Assembly: GCF_007744255.1 (NCBI RefSeq) | Contig: NZ_CP036267.1 | Coordinates: 2,731,500-2,795,499 of the forward strand | Reading direction: 5' to 3' | Source of the DNA: Thalassoglobus polymorphus | GTDB taxonomy: Bacteria; Planctomycetota; Planctomycetia; Planctomycetales; Planctomycetaceae | DNA length: 64,000 nucleotides | Shown here: positions 46,181 through 54,732 of the stretch, in pieces | Layout of the letters: every line of letters begins with the position of its first letter | Position numbering within the stretch: position 1 is the first letter of the stretch | Program-made: the position numbers and the translations under genes | Notes under the pieces: model-generated | Seen by the model: the letters and a program-made list of their open reading frames with translations, nothing else | Databases searched by the model: none | What the model was told of the DNA's origin: nothing

Positions 46181-46729
46181 ATGCCGCGTTGGCCACAAGA
46201 ACTGACGAAAAAGCAGGAGCGGATTTGCCGCTTCGTCGATCGGTATTGGAACCAAAACGGGATCGCCCCTTCGTTTTCAGACATTGCGGAGGAGTTGGGG
46301 CTGACTGACCGTTCGCATGCTCGACAGAGCGTGGGGTTGATCGCGAAGAAGGGGTTTGTCGAGATGCAGCCGGGCATACCCCGGTCGCTGAAGCTCACCG
46401 ATCGTTGGAGGCAGTTTCTCAATCGTCGATTAGATGAGCAAACAAACCCTGTGGTTGACGAGGTGGCGCAGGATGAGCCGGACCTGTTCGAAGGCTGGAG
46501 TTCCGACGACTGGGCACAGCTGCGGAGCGTGCGCGGGGTTGGTGGAGCACTGACTCGCGAAGGAGTCGTCGAGGAAGCAACGAAGATCAACGAGAACCGC
46601 GACGTCCGCCAGATGTTCGAATCGCTGTTGACTGTGGGGGCGACCCGCGAGCAGCTCGTGATGTGGATCAAGGAAAAGTATCAGGAAATTGACGCCAGGG
46701 AGTGGAGAAAGAATCGCCGGAAGGGATGA
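46181..46729 (+). CDS. LexA-type winged-helix DNA-binding protein without protease domain
   Basis: About 182 residues from ATG 46181, which has a strong GGGAGGTG ribosome-binding site 5 bases before it; the ORF is open to 46136. The N-terminus LTKKQERICRFVDRYWNQNGIAPSFSDIAEELGLTDRSHARQSVGLIAKKGFVEMQPG matches the LexA winged helix (PF01726-like), but the S24 self-cleaving protease domain is missing. The C-terminal 100 residues (DLFEGWSSDDWAQLRSVRGVGGALTREGVV) are unfamiliar and charged. It probably binds DNA as a stable regulator in a mobile element. A 112-residue protein follows 33 bases later. Confidence 0.7.
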   Translation: MPRWPQELTKKQERICRFVDRYWNQNGIAPSFSDIAEELGLTDRSHARQSVGLIAKKGFVEMQPGIPRSLKLTDRWRQFLNRRLDEQTNPVVDEVAQDEPDLFEGWSSDDWAQLRSVRGVGGALTREGVVEEATKINENRDVRQMFESLLTVGATREQLVMWIKEKYQEIDAREWRKNRRKG

Positions 46730-46762
46730 CTCCTTCCATAGTTGTGGGACAGGTGGCCAACG

Positions 46763-47098
46763 ATGGTGACGTATATCGAGATCAGCCAGGCCTTGGATGA
46801 ACTTATCGAAGATTTGCAGCTGTCAACCGGGCTGCATGGCGCAGCGATTGATCCGTTCGATTTGGCGGAGAGTTTGAGGAACAGTGTGCTCGTGGACCGG
46901 ATACCCCCGTCACCGTTCATCGGTGAATTGGGCCACCGCGATGTCGTGAGCATTCTGAAACAACAACGTCGTTGGTTCTCCAAGTCAGAACGAACACTGA
47001 TTGACGACTTCAACTCTTACCTGAAACTCAAGCTCCAGGAACGTGGAAAAACAATAATCACTCGAACACTCGTCGAGGGACGACGAGTGTTCGAGTAG
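46763..47098 (+). CDS. Small protein of unknown function downstream of the LexA-like gene
   Basis: About 111 residues, MVTYIEISQALDELIEDLQLSTG, with CAGGTGG upstream as a possible ribosome-binding site. The stretch AAIDPFDLAESLRNSVLV recalls the N-terminus of ImmA/IrrE-type proteins, but the HExxH zinc motif is absent and the protein is short. It is co-directional with and close to the LexA-like gene, so the two may be one unit. Its last codons overlap a 15-bp hairpin that serves the opposite-strand ankyrin gene. Confidence 0.5.
   Translation: MVTYIEISQALDELIEDLQLSTGLHGAAIDPFDLAESLRNSVLVDRIPPSPFIGELGHRDVVSILKQQRRWFSKSERTLIDDFNSYLKLKLQERGKTIITRTLVEGRRVFE
47045..47095 (-). terminator. Intrinsic terminator of the ankyrin gene, overlapping the opposite gene's 3' coding end
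   Basis: A perfect 15-bp stem (arm CTCGAACACTCGTCG, 47061-47075 with 47081-47095) with loop AGGGA, followed on the minus strand by TGATTATTGTTTTT. It begins just after the ankyrin stop at 47102 and encodes the final residues of the plus-strand small protein. Confidence 0.75.
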
Positions 47099-47101
47099 CA
47101 C

Positions 47102-48397
47102 TCATTTCGGTTGATGATCCACGGTCCGCCATTTCAGTGAGCCAAGATCAAGCTCGAATTGGTCTGTGTTGGGGGAGAGCGTTGCGTTGTCACTATCCTT
47201 AGAGACCTGAACGTCTCCCACCTCAACGGTAATGACGTTTCTGGATGCATCAAACTGAGCACGATGACGATGCAACCAACTTGGGATGTCTCCATGCGTC
47301 TCGACCTGCTCGAAACACCAGGTATCCAGTTCCAGTCGATAGACAGGAGTGACCCCAATCTCTCTTTGATCGACATATCCGAGACAGCCGATCACATAGA
47401 TGGCATTCTCAACAAGGGTCGCTGTGTGGAAGTCCGTTGGTGGAAAAATCTCCTTCGGATATCCGTAAATCTCGAACTCACCAGTCCCATCATGGACGAC
47501 GACATCGTTGTAGATGCAGAAATCAGGATCGTAGTAATCTTCGTGCTCTCCCCCGATTTGGACAAATCGGCCATCCGACAACTGGGTCAAAGTGGCTCCG
47601 AAACGATCGTAGCACCAGACAGGACCAGGATTTGAAAAGGGATTGTCATCCTTGAAGCGTTTACGTGCCGCGTAAGCATTGCAGCCAAGTTTGACCATAT
47701 CATTCCAGAAAGGATTGCCCATAACTTCGGGGTTGCTGCTCCCGAAGCGCGGTGACTTGTGGGACCAATACTCCTTCTTTGTGCACTGGAACTTCGTCGT
47801 GCTACCTAGGCCAATATAGTCACGTTGGATTTCGGCTGGAGCCAGACACAGGTCATCTCCAGCATCGAGAAAGAATTGTAGGCATTCAACACTTTGGACC
47901 TGAGTAATCAATGGCTCGACAGACGGATTCTGCCCGTGCTCTTCGAGGATGTCCCGGGGGTTCGACAAACTATTCCATTCGTCTTCAGACATAACACCTC
48001 GAAGCTCCTCCGGCATGGGTACTTGCATGCTCTCAAGAAAATCCCAATCGTAATGGACCTGCTTGAGCGGATACTTCGGGCGATATCCACGGTCTACGCC
48101 AAGTTTGATGAGAAATTGGACAGCTTCGACAAAATCATGATCGACAGCATATTCAAGAGCAGTCGCATTAAATCGATCGGTCAGTTCAGGATCGGCTCCA
48201 AATTCCAGCAGCAATTTAATCTTTTCAAGATTCTTTGCAGCGATCGCAACCATCAGTGCTGTCTGCCCAAGTCGACCTGGTGCGTTGACGTTCATGCCGA
48301 TCGCTAAAACTTTTCTGAGTTTCTCCAACGGAGCATCTTCCACAACTCGATGGAACTGTAAGACGTCGTCGCTCACGTCAGTTTCTTTCTCCGACAT
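47102..48397 (-). CDS. Ankyrin-repeat protein with C-terminal kelch-like region
   Basis: About 431 residues, cytoplasmic (no signal). Residues ~20-130 hold ankyrin repeats: LGQTALMVAIAAKNLEKIKLLLEFGADPELTDRFNATALEYAVDHDFVEAVQFLIKLG. The second half has segments typical of kelch/galactose-oxidase propeller strands: VWCYDRFGATLTQLSDGRFVQIGGEHEDYY, HTATLVENAIYVIGCLGY and VYRLELDTWCFEQVETHGDIPSWLHRH. Ankyrin proteins with such displays are often immunity or adaptor proteins; no toxin partner is visible. Start at MSEKETDVSDD (48397) is chosen over the ATG three codons earlier. Confidence 0.65.
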   Translation of the reverse strand: MSEKETDVSDDVLQFHRVVEDAPLEKLRKVLAIGMNVNAPGRLGQTALMVAIAAKNLEKIKLLLEFGADPELTDRFNATALEYAVDHDFVEAVQFLIKLGVDRGYRPKYPLKQVHYDWDFLESMQVPMPEELRGVMSEDEWNSLSNPRDILEEHGQNPSVEPLITQVQSVECLQFFLDAGDDLCLAPAEIQRDYIGLGSTTKFQCTKKEYWSHKSPRFGSSNPEVMGNPFWNDMVKLGCNAYAARKRFKDDNPFSNPGPVWCYDRFGATLTQLSDGRFVQIGGEHEDYYDPDFCIYNDVVVHDGTGEFEIYGYPKEIFPPTDFHTATLVENAIYVIGCLGYVDQREIGVTPVYRLELDTWCFEQVETHGDIPSWLHRHRAQFDASRNVITVEVGDVQVSKDSDNATLSPNTDQFELDLGSLKWRTVDHQPK

Positions 48398-48531
48398 CAC
48401 TCTCAACTCCTGGCCGCGTCAAGCTAGCCGAATAGACTTGTTCCTTTTCGAATTCAGACACGAGTCGGAATGAATTGTTCAGGGGATGTAATCAGTTTCG
48501 AAGGCCTTTACAGCCAATATGGAGAAAAATC

Positions 48532-48885
48532 ATGCCCAAACCAATACCACAACCGGTATCTGAAATTCGTCGCGGAACCGTCAAAGCGGCGACCTGGGAG
48601 AACGAGACCTCGGTCGGAGTTCGTCACAAAGTCACGATCAGCCGAATTTACAAAGATGGAGATGAGTGGCGAAACACGGACTCATTCGGACGTGATGACT
48701 TGCCGCTTTCAGCGAAGGTGGTCGATCAGGCTCATAGCTGGATTTTCGAGTCTGCAGTCACTTGCTGCCCCTCCCCTGACACTCATCAGCGTCAGACTGA
48801 GGGAAACACTTACAAATTAGAGGCTCCACCGCATGGCCAAGAAGAAAGCATCACGAAAGAAACCACCGGGACCAGAGGTTCCTAG
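48532..48885 (+). CDS. Small conserved element-type protein
   Basis: About 117 residues from ATG 48532 with GGAGA 7 bases upstream. The core IRRGTVKAATWENE, RHKVTISRIYKDGDEWR and SFGRDDLPLSAKVVDQAHSWI resembles a small family I associate with planctomycete integrative elements (RHNVTxxRxYKDGDxW pattern), function unknown. After HSWIFE the sequence becomes Cys/Pro-rich and unlike that family, so the C-terminus may be altered by a frameshift or be natural variation. Overlaps the next ORF by 53 bases. Confidence 0.6.
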   Translation: MPKPIPQPVSEIRRGTVKAATWENETSVGVRHKVTISRIYKDGDEWRNTDSFGRDDLPLSAKVVDQAHSWIFESAVTCCPSPDTHQRQTEGNTYKLEAPPHGQEESITKETTGTRGS

Positions 48886-49210
48886 AAGACCGGACCAAGA
48901 TCGACGTGTTCGACAAAGTGAACGGATGGCTCAAGTCCTCTCCGTATTGAAGGTCATCAGCCGAATCGAAAAAGAGGCAAGCATCGTCGTTGAACAGGGT
49001 GACGAGAAAGCCGGACGCTCGATCAAATACGCATATGCTCATGACCTCATGACGATCGTGTGGAGAAAGGCTCCGAAATGCCAATGTTCCACCGCTGATT
49101 ATTTGCAGGGTGATACGGCACTCATCGTGGGAAACCACTCGAAAGCATTATGCTCCTGGCAACATACAACAGGCTGCGGAGCCCCTCACAAAACTGCTGA
49201 ATGCAGATGA
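48833..49210 (+). CDS. Fragment resembling the N-terminus of a WYL/HTH regulator
   Basis: A 125-codon frame: a lysine-rich start (MAKKKASRKKPPGPEVPRRP) then DRRVRQSERMAQVLSVLKVISR, which recalls the opening of planctomycete WYL-type regulators (RVRQAERMARVLKVLQ). The expected HTH strand and WYL domain do not follow; instead comes IEKEASIVVEQGDEKAG and a Cys-rich tail. It is either a truncated regulator or a small protein of its own. It sits just inside the right-hand tRNA. Confidence 0.4.
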   Translation: MAKKKASRKKPPGPEVPRRPDQDRRVRQSERMAQVLSVLKVISRIEKEASIVVEQGDEKAGRSIKYAYAHDLMTIVWRKAPKCQCSTADYLQGDTALIVGNHSKALCSWQHTTGCGAPHKTAECR

Positions 49211-49230
49211 AATTGACTGATGTGTCCAGA

Positions 49231-49281
49231 AAAAACGAAATGGTCCTCTCGTTTGTACTTAGGTACAACCGAGAGGACCAT
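49231..49281 (-). terminator. Terminator of tRNA-Arg(UCG)
   Basis: A long stem (49240-49251 with 49270-49281, arm ATGGTCCTCTCG) with an inner TTGTAC/GTACAA stem and TTAG loop, followed on the minus strand by TTTCGTTTTTT. It lies 16 bases past the tRNA 3' end. Confidence 0.85.
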
Positions 49282-49296
49282 TTGTCGTAAGTCGAG

Positions 49297-49370
<74 letters not shown>

Positions 49371-49720
49371 AAGTGTTTTGATACGTCAAAATCGAGTTGG
49401 CGTATCATTTGGGGCACTATTGCAGATCATTTCTGCTTTGACAAGCGTGTTGAACTAAGTGACCCAAAAAACGTCTTGCCGGTTCGATTTACAACCTACT
49501 CAGCAAAGCCGAATGATCCCTCACCACCGATCAAAGAAGTGAGAAATTTTTGAAAACGAAACGTACCAAGAAGCTGACAAAAAGACAACAAAAAGCATTG
49601 GCAATTAACAAGAAGGAAGTCTCCCATTCCCGTCAGGTTGTTTTGAATCACCTGGAGAAAGTTTTCGGGAACGCGCATCTCACTGCTTCCTGCGAATGTG
49701 ATGGTTTCGAGTTCTATCGG

Positions 49721-49824
49721 TAGAGCCGTTTGCTCTATCGTAAACCTGTGAAGAACGCGTTTCGATAGTAAAAATACTGTTCGACACGAGGCAGAGCCTG
49801 ATAACTCATTCGAAAGATGCTCTA
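49721..49824 (+). repeat. 104-base MITE-like repeat, copy B
   Basis: Starts TAGAGCCGTTTGCTCTA and ends AAAGATGCTCTA, giving TAGAGC/GCTCTA terminal inverted repeats; the middle has GTGAAGAACGCG and CACGAGGCAGAGCCT. It is exactly the same length as copy C, 56 bases downstream. Too short to code for a protein. Confidence 0.8.
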
Positions 49825-49831
49825 AATTCAC

Positions 49832-49868
49832 GAAAAAAAGCCCTCGTTCCTGAAGAACGAGGGCTTTT
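49832..49868 (-). terminator. Intrinsic terminator of the caspase/kinase operon
   Basis: An 11-bp stem AGCCCTCGTTC (49839-49849) with GAACGAGGGCT (49855-49865), loop CTGAA. On the minus strand it is followed by seven T, and on the plus strand by TTTTG, so it may work both ways. It lies ~130 bases past the operon's last stop, beyond repeat copy C. Confidence 0.85.
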
Positions 49869-49880
49869 GACAATTTTAAT

Positions 49881-49984
49881 TAGAGCCGTTTGCTCTACCG
49901 CTTGCCCGTGAAGAACACGTTTCTCTAGTAAAATTGTTGTTCGCCACGAGGCAGATCCTGCAAGCCAATTCGAAAGATGCTCTA
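49881..49984 (+). repeat. 104-base MITE-like repeat, copy C
   Basis: Starts TAGAGCCGTTTGCTCTA, contains CCCGTGAAGAACACG and CGCCACGAGGCAGATCCTGC, and ends AAAGATGCTCTA. It sits between the last gene of the operon and its terminator, so it is probably transcribed and could fold. Confidence 0.8.
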
Positions 49985-49994
49985 GTGAACTTGA

Positions 49995-51044
49995 TTACGA
50001 CGCTGGTTGGAAGATCAAAGTTGTGTCATCGGCAGCTAAGTAAACATGAAGCTGTCCGTTTTCAAATCTAAAGTTTGATCTTTCGATACCGTCTTCGGAG
50101 TTAATGATCAAAGTGTTTCCTTGAATCGTGTATGTTCCGAAGGTCGAGTTATGGCTCTGTTGACCGTAACCGTCGACCGCGACCATCTCCATTGCGTATT
50201 GCCCCTGAGCATCAAACGCGACACCAATTTGAATTCGAGTTCCATTTACAGTGTCCTGTAGATACCACCGACCGACAAGTGGGTTGTGTGACTGAGCTGG
50301 ACGTTGGAAACCGCCTTGCTGTCCACCAGTGTTGAATCCGCCATTATTTAGGCCGCCACCAGTAGGAGGTGTTGGGGCTGTTGGTTTGTTCGCCACGACT
50401 GGTCGGTTCGCAGTCTGGCTGGTTGAAGGGGCAGAGGCAGTCAAATTTGCTAGTGTCTCAGGCATGAAATTCGCTTGAAGATAAACAAACTCCATGTCAG
50501 AGTCATGTTTCAGGACCACAACGGTCGAACCAGAGACCTTATCGTCGGGGACATCGGTCACTTGTGGATATGCAACCTGAATTTTCTCCGCCCCCTTGAT
50601 TAAATTGAAAGTCATGATGATGCGTCGCTGCGTGTCGACGATCCAACCAGGCATGACCATGTGCTTTCCATCGGCGTAAAAGACAACGACGTGCACGGCA
50701 GTTTGTTGGATTGAATCTGCAATGTCTTGAGGAACAGAACCACCTGTTGGCAGTGACGGCTGACTCACTGGTGTTTGAGTCGTGGGAGGTTGTGCACCGG
50801 TCTGTGTTCTCACCGGTGGAGTCGCAGGTTTCTCCGAATCTGCTTTGTCTTCAGTTTGGGGAGTTTTTCCAGGATAGTCGAGTCCCCACTCTTCATACTC
50901 GGAAGCGTCGAAAATTGGTCTGCCCTTTGCAGCAAAGCTTGGGGCAGCGAGTATGTTGACAATAGCAATGCCGCAGCAAAGGAGCTTGAATGTGTTGTTG
51001 CTGAACAGGTTACGAAACAGGTTTTTGTGGGTTGTGAAAAGCAT
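49995..51044 (-). CDS. Secreted protein with degenerate trypsin-like and lipocalin-like regions
   Basis: 349 residues with a signal peptide (LLCCGIAIVNILAAPSFAA). A Pro/Thr-rich linker (~60-100) is followed by IADSIQQTAVHVVVFYADGKHMVMPGWIVDTQRRIIMTFNLI, the layout of a trypsin-like protease N-terminal barrel, but no catalytic His or Ser motif is seen, so it looks inactive. After a second Pro/Gly/Asn linker the last ~90 residues (LVGRWYLQDTVNGTRIQIGVAFDAQGQYAMEM) look like a small lipocalin-like barrel. Function unknown. It is the last gene of the minus-strand block, 90 bases after the sigma-factor gene, and may be its product under control. Confidence 0.6.
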   Translation of the reverse strand: MLFTTHKNLFRNLFSNNTFKLLCCGIAIVNILAAPSFAAKGRPIFDASEYEEWGLDYPGKTPQTEDKADSEKPATPPVRTQTGAQPPTTQTPVSQPSLPTGGSVPQDIADSIQQTAVHVVVFYADGKHMVMPGWIVDTQRRIIMTFNLIKGAEKIQVAYPQVTDVPDDKVSGSTVVVLKHDSDMEFVYLQANFMPETLANLTASAPSTSQTANRPVVANKPTAPTPPTGGGLNNGGFNTGGQQGGFQRPAQSHNPLVGRWYLQDTVNGTRIQIGVAFDAQGQYAMEMVAVDGYGQQSHNSTFGTYTIQGNTLIINSEDGIERSNFRFENGQLHVYLAADDTTLIFQPAS

Positions 51045-51134
51045 GTCATTCTCCGGTGAAAAGGTTGTTTGTTTTGGTTTGTCTCTTTGTTGGACACTCC
51101 CAGTACAAGCTCCCTTTGGAGTTGTGACAGCAAC

Positions 51135-51914
51135 TTATGAATTATTTTCCTTTTCTTGATGTTTTGACGCCCAATCTTCGGAAAGAACGTCCCGGATTCT
51201 CTCTAACAACCCCAGTGCCCCCAACTCCTCTTCGATGCGGTCAGGCGACGTAACTTCAATCCCATCAGCTACTTCTGAAACAAGATACTCGGCAAATCGC
51301 ACTCTCGCTCGGCGTAATTGCTGGCGAGCTTGATCAGCTCGTACGGTTTTCCCAATTTTCTGGCTGAGCCGTTCCGCCAGTTCGTTTGAGGAAGCATCTG
51401 GGGCATCTGTACGCAACTTTAGAATCGTGTAGGCGACGCTCCCGTGGTGGCTGTTCTGGTGTTCCTGAAGCTGATCCCATGCCAATTCAAGCAATTGCTG
51501 TCGCCATTCATCTGTCCAGAGAATGTCTGTTTCATTTTCAGAATCGTCCGCATTCAAATCCAGATCATAATCGACAGTCTTGCGGACTTTCTGCTTTGTC
51601 CAAATGTTTCGTGTCATGTTTCGAATCGCCACTTTGAGAAGGTCGCGAAATCGTCCCTTCTGAGGGTCAGCACCAGCGAAGTCTCCCTGAAGCAGACGTA
51701 CCATCACATCTTGAGCAATTTCATCTGCCTGATCTTCGTCTCTGGTGATTGCTCTCACATAGCGCCGAATCGCAGGAGAGTATCGCATCACCAAGTATTT
51801 GCGTGCCTCTTCTCCGCCTGTCAGAGATTGACCATGAGCCTTCTGCACCATGCTCCAACGTGTCGGTTGAGCATCGAACCTGGAGACAAATTGATCCGCG
51901 TCGTCAGCGACCAT
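51135..51914 (-). CDS. ECF-like RNA polymerase sigma factor
   Basis: 259 residues. Sigma region 2 is seen in YSPAIRRYVRAITRDEDQADEIAQDVMVRLLQGDF (the DEADEIAQDV helix binds core polymerase and the -10 element), then GRFRDLLKVAIRNMTRN. Region 4 is less canonical (LAERLSQKIGKTVRADQARQQLRRARVRFAEYLV). Length is above the ECF average (about 180-200) because of a long linker and a C-terminal tail, as in planctomycete sigma factors encoded next to Ser/Thr kinases. No anti-sigma gene is adjacent; the upstream kinase gene (153 bases away) may control it by phosphorylation (inference from known STK-ECF gene pairs). Confidence 0.82.
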   Translation of the reverse strand: MVADDADQFVSRFDAQPTRWSMVQKAHGQSLTGGEEARKYLVMRYSPAIRRYVRAITRDEDQADEIAQDVMVRLLQGDFAGADPQKGRFRDLLKVAIRNMTRNIWTKQKVRKTVDYDLDLNADDSENETDILWTDEWRQQLLELAWDQLQEHQNSHHGSVAYTILKLRTDAPDASSNELAERLSQKIGKTVRADQARQQLRRARVRFAEYLVSEVADGIEVTSPDRIEEELGALGLLERIRDVLSEDWASKHQEKENNS

Positions 51915-52067
51915 GGGATACCTCGGAATGTTGTGATATTGATAATGAATCCAAGATCTTGAAACAGTCTTTTGCCTTACTGGGTCGGCAACCTGGAGTT
52001 CACATTCATGAAGAATTCGCCCCTATCATGACATCTATTAACCCGAAGTTGGATTGTTGAGAGACCA

Positions 52068-54665
52068 CTAATCAGTTTTTTCTGAAGGCCCAATCAACAG
52101 TGGAGAGGTCGGTCTCTGAACTGAACGTGAACGCTCTCTGCTATGTAACATAATTTGTTCGAATTGCTCTTCGAATTCATGCAAGCGTGAGATCGTTTTC
52201 CAATAGAGTGGACCTGATTCGCTCTGGGTTGGCGCACCAATTCTCTCATAAATTGAAATGCTTGCCTTGAGTCGGTCGATAGCTGCCTGAAGTGCTTTGA
52301 TTCGTTCTGGTTCAATCGAGCGCGAACCTGTTGATTCGACCATCAGTTCTGCGTGAAATTTCAGTAATTTCGCGAGAGCCAACTGCTGAGTCTCGTCAGG
52401 GGAATCGCGATGCAGTTTTATTGCGGAAAGAATTGCGACCTCAGCCTCTTGATACCGATGCCTTCGCCTCTGCACTTCAGCCAGCAACTCAAGAGATTTT
52501 CGGTAGTCGTTTCTAAACCCTTCCGGACTTGAAAGATAGAGTTCCTCAGCGGCAGCGAGATGCTGTCGCGTAAACTCCAATGCCTGATCAAGGTTGGGAC
52601 GTGTAAGTTCGACCTCAATCTTCTGCTCAAGCATTTCCAGTAGCGACTGAACAAGAACGGAACTCTGCAGAATCTCACTCACCAGACCCTGTTGTTGGTC
52701 GATTGCGTCCTCTAAGAGGCTGTCGGCCTCCTGGACATCTCCGACCTTGCGGAACTGACGAGCGAGTTCCGCTTGAGTCGCCGAAATCGTCCATAAGGCA
52801 TGCCTGTCCAAGCTGGACTGTTGGAATATTTCCTTCAACGAGTTCCTCACCGTTTGCAATTCGACTTTTCGATCTCCCTGATGATCCACACCTTGCTGAC
52901 TCCGGATTTCGACTTCCTTCCGACACAGGCGAGCCTGACACAGATCGTGTCGAGCTGCGACCGGTAACTTTCCTACGAGCGGAATACTGGATTTGTAGAG
53001 GTCTCGGTATCTGGCAAGTGCATTCTCCGGTGTGATGCTTCCCTGTCGATGTCCGACTGTCGTTTCCAATTCAGAAATTTGAAGCTCTGCAAATTGAATC
53101 GTTGGATTCGAGGAGCCGCTCGGAGGGAGAAGAGCGGAAGCCTGCTGAATCAACTGAGTTGCTTGATCGAACCGGTGCAGATGAATATTTATCCGAGCCA
53201 TTTCGATTAAGACTTGGAGGCGAGCAGAGAGAGTGAGTTCAGAGTCTTGGGGAGCGAAGTCTGCAAGGTTTTCGAAGAGTCTCAATGCGTTTTGATAGCT
53301 GGCGAGTGCCTGCTCACGCCGTGATTCGGTTGCGAAAAACGGGTCGGACTGGACCTCGGCGATTCGTAGATACGCTTGTGCGAGATACTCGGCAAGTCTT
53401 TGATCGGCAGCGATGTCGCTCTCAAGCTCCTGAAGATGCTGCAGCGTTCTGGCGACCAAGTTTTCTTGCTGCTCGGTCCCTCCACGGATTCTGGCGATCT
53501 CTGGAATGTGTCGATTCACCAGCCATTCGCCGAGCTCCTGGCTGTCTTCGAAAAGCCTTTCCGACCTGTCAAGTTCGACCTGCAGACGGTCAACATGCAA
53601 CGACACTCCCACCACAGCACCAACGACAACAAGGAATAACATCATCGCCAAGGTGGTGTAGGTCGGATGACGTCGAACCCATTTCCAGCCTTGCTCCCAG
53701 AGGGGAGTCTTTCGGGCCAGAATCGGCTCGTTGTCGAGAAATCTCTGAACGTCTTCAGCCAGACTGGCAGCAGATTGATATCGTTTCGCCGGTTTCTTCT
53801 GCAGGCAGTTCAGGCAGATCGTTTCTAAGTCGACCGGAACCCGAGGTTGCAGTTTTCGCGGACTGATTGGATCTTCCGTGAGAACCATCATGATCGTCTG
53901 CATTGCGTCGGGTGTTTGGAATGGAGGCCGCCCCGTAAGGGCCTCGTACAGAATTGTTCCGATCGCGTAGACATCGGTCGCTGGCGTGAACTGTTTGACG
54001 ACTCCGCTCGCCTGTTCGGGCGACATGTAGCTCGGAGTCCCAATAATTTCGCCCGTCCTTGTATGACTTCCATCCTGCGTTTCAAGGCGCTTCGCTAATC
54101 CAAAATCCATCACTTTAATGGTGCAGTCGGACGTCAGCATGACATTGGCTGGTTTTAAATCACGATGGAGGATTCCAGCCTGGTGACACGCCTCTATCGC
54201 GAGTGCGATGTCGCGAACATATTTAGCAACATCGGTGTTCGAAGGGAGCTGCCTGCGAATTGACTCTGACAGCGTTTCGCCCTTGATATATTCCATTGCC
54301 AGAAATGGCAGCCCGTTCTCTTCTCCGACTTCGTATATTTGGCAGACACCCGGATGCGTGACCGCAGCAACGGCTCTGGACTCATCGTGAAATCGGGAGA
54401 GTAATTTCTCAGAAGCGGTTGCCCCATTCGCAACGATTTTGATCGCGACCAGGCGTCCTAACTGGAGGTGTTCTGCAAGGTAGACAGAGCCCATCCCACC
54501 TCGACCGAGCAAAGAAAGGATTCGAAATCCTGTAATATCCGGGACCATTGGAGGTGCTGAAGCCTTCGCGGAAGGCTGATCTCCGCTGAGGGTGCCGAAG
54601 AGTTCAGTTTCTACGGCAGGATCATTTTCGGCTCTATTGTCCGGCTCCAGCGATTCAACTCCCAA
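52068..54665 (-). CDS. Membrane Ser/Thr protein kinase with C-terminal helical repeats
   Basis: 865 residues. The kinase domain (~45-310) has the glycine loop LGRGGMGSVYLAE (~53-65), ATP-binding K76 (VAIK), catalytic loop HRDLKPAN (167-174), DFG (187-189) and activation-segment end GTPSYMSPEQ. A single transmembrane helix lies at ~336-357 (TYTTLAMMLFLVVVGAVVG). The rest is a ~500-residue alpha-helical, TPR-like region outside the membrane or coiled on its face, with long heptad-rich stretches. All catalytic residues are kept, so it should be active. It lies between the small secreted protein (67 bases) and the sigma gene, likely one transcription unit. Confidence 0.87.
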   Translation of the reverse strand: MGVESLEPDNRAENDPAVETELFGTLSGDQPSAKASAPPMVPDITGFRILSLLGRGGMGSVYLAEHLQLGRLVAIKIVANGATASEKLLSRFHDESRAVAAVTHPGVCQIYEVGEENGLPFLAMEYIKGETLSESIRRQLPSNTDVAKYVRDIALAIEACHQAGILHRDLKPANVMLTSDCTIKVMDFGLAKRLETQDGSHTRTGEIIGTPSYMSPEQASGVVKQFTPATDVYAIGTILYEALTGRPPFQTPDAMQTIMMVLTEDPISPRKLQPRVPVDLETICLNCLQKKPAKRYQSAASLAEDVQRFLDNEPILARKTPLWEQGWKWVRRHPTYTTLAMMLFLVVVGAVVGVSLHVDRLQVELDRSERLFEDSQELGEWLVNRHIPEIARIRGGTEQQENLVARTLQHLQELESDIAADQRLAEYLAQAYLRIAEVQSDPFFATESRREQALASYQNALRLFENLADFAPQDSELTLSARLQVLIEMARINIHLHRFDQATQLIQQASALLPPSGSSNPTIQFAELQISELETTVGHRQGSITPENALARYRDLYKSSIPLVGKLPVAARHDLCQARLCRKEVEIRSQQGVDHQGDRKVELQTVRNSLKEIFQQSSLDRHALWTISATQAELARQFRKVGDVQEADSLLEDAIDQQQGLVSEILQSSVLVQSLLEMLEQKIEVELTRPNLDQALEFTRQHLAAAEELYLSSPEGFRNDYRKSLELLAEVQRRRHRYQEAEVAILSAIKLHRDSPDETQQLALAKLLKFHAELMVESTGSRSIEPERIKALQAAIDRLKASISIYERIGAPTQSESGPLYWKTISRLHEFEEQFEQIMLHSRERSRSVQRPTSPLLIGPSEKTD

Positions 54666-54732
54666 CAGAAGAAACTCAAAGACTCAATCAACGGATCGAA
54701 TCTTTGAGAGATGTGCAAGTTCATAGCTTAAT

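Larger units (their letters stand above)
49371..49994. other. Intergenic region with repeats and operon terminator
   Basis: About 620 bases between the tRNA-Arg and the end of the caspase-cluster operon. It contains two 104-base repeats (49721-49824, 49881-49984) on either side of a terminator hairpin. A 125-codon minus ORF (49496-49873) is built mainly from these repeats and is not a gene. Confidence 0.6.

Noticed and set aside
49496-49873. 125-codon minus-strand ORF
   Set aside because: Composed largely of repeat copy B and the terminator hairpin.
53285-53866. 193-codon plus-strand ORF
   Set aside because: Antisense to the kinase gene's helical region; no start signal or domain.
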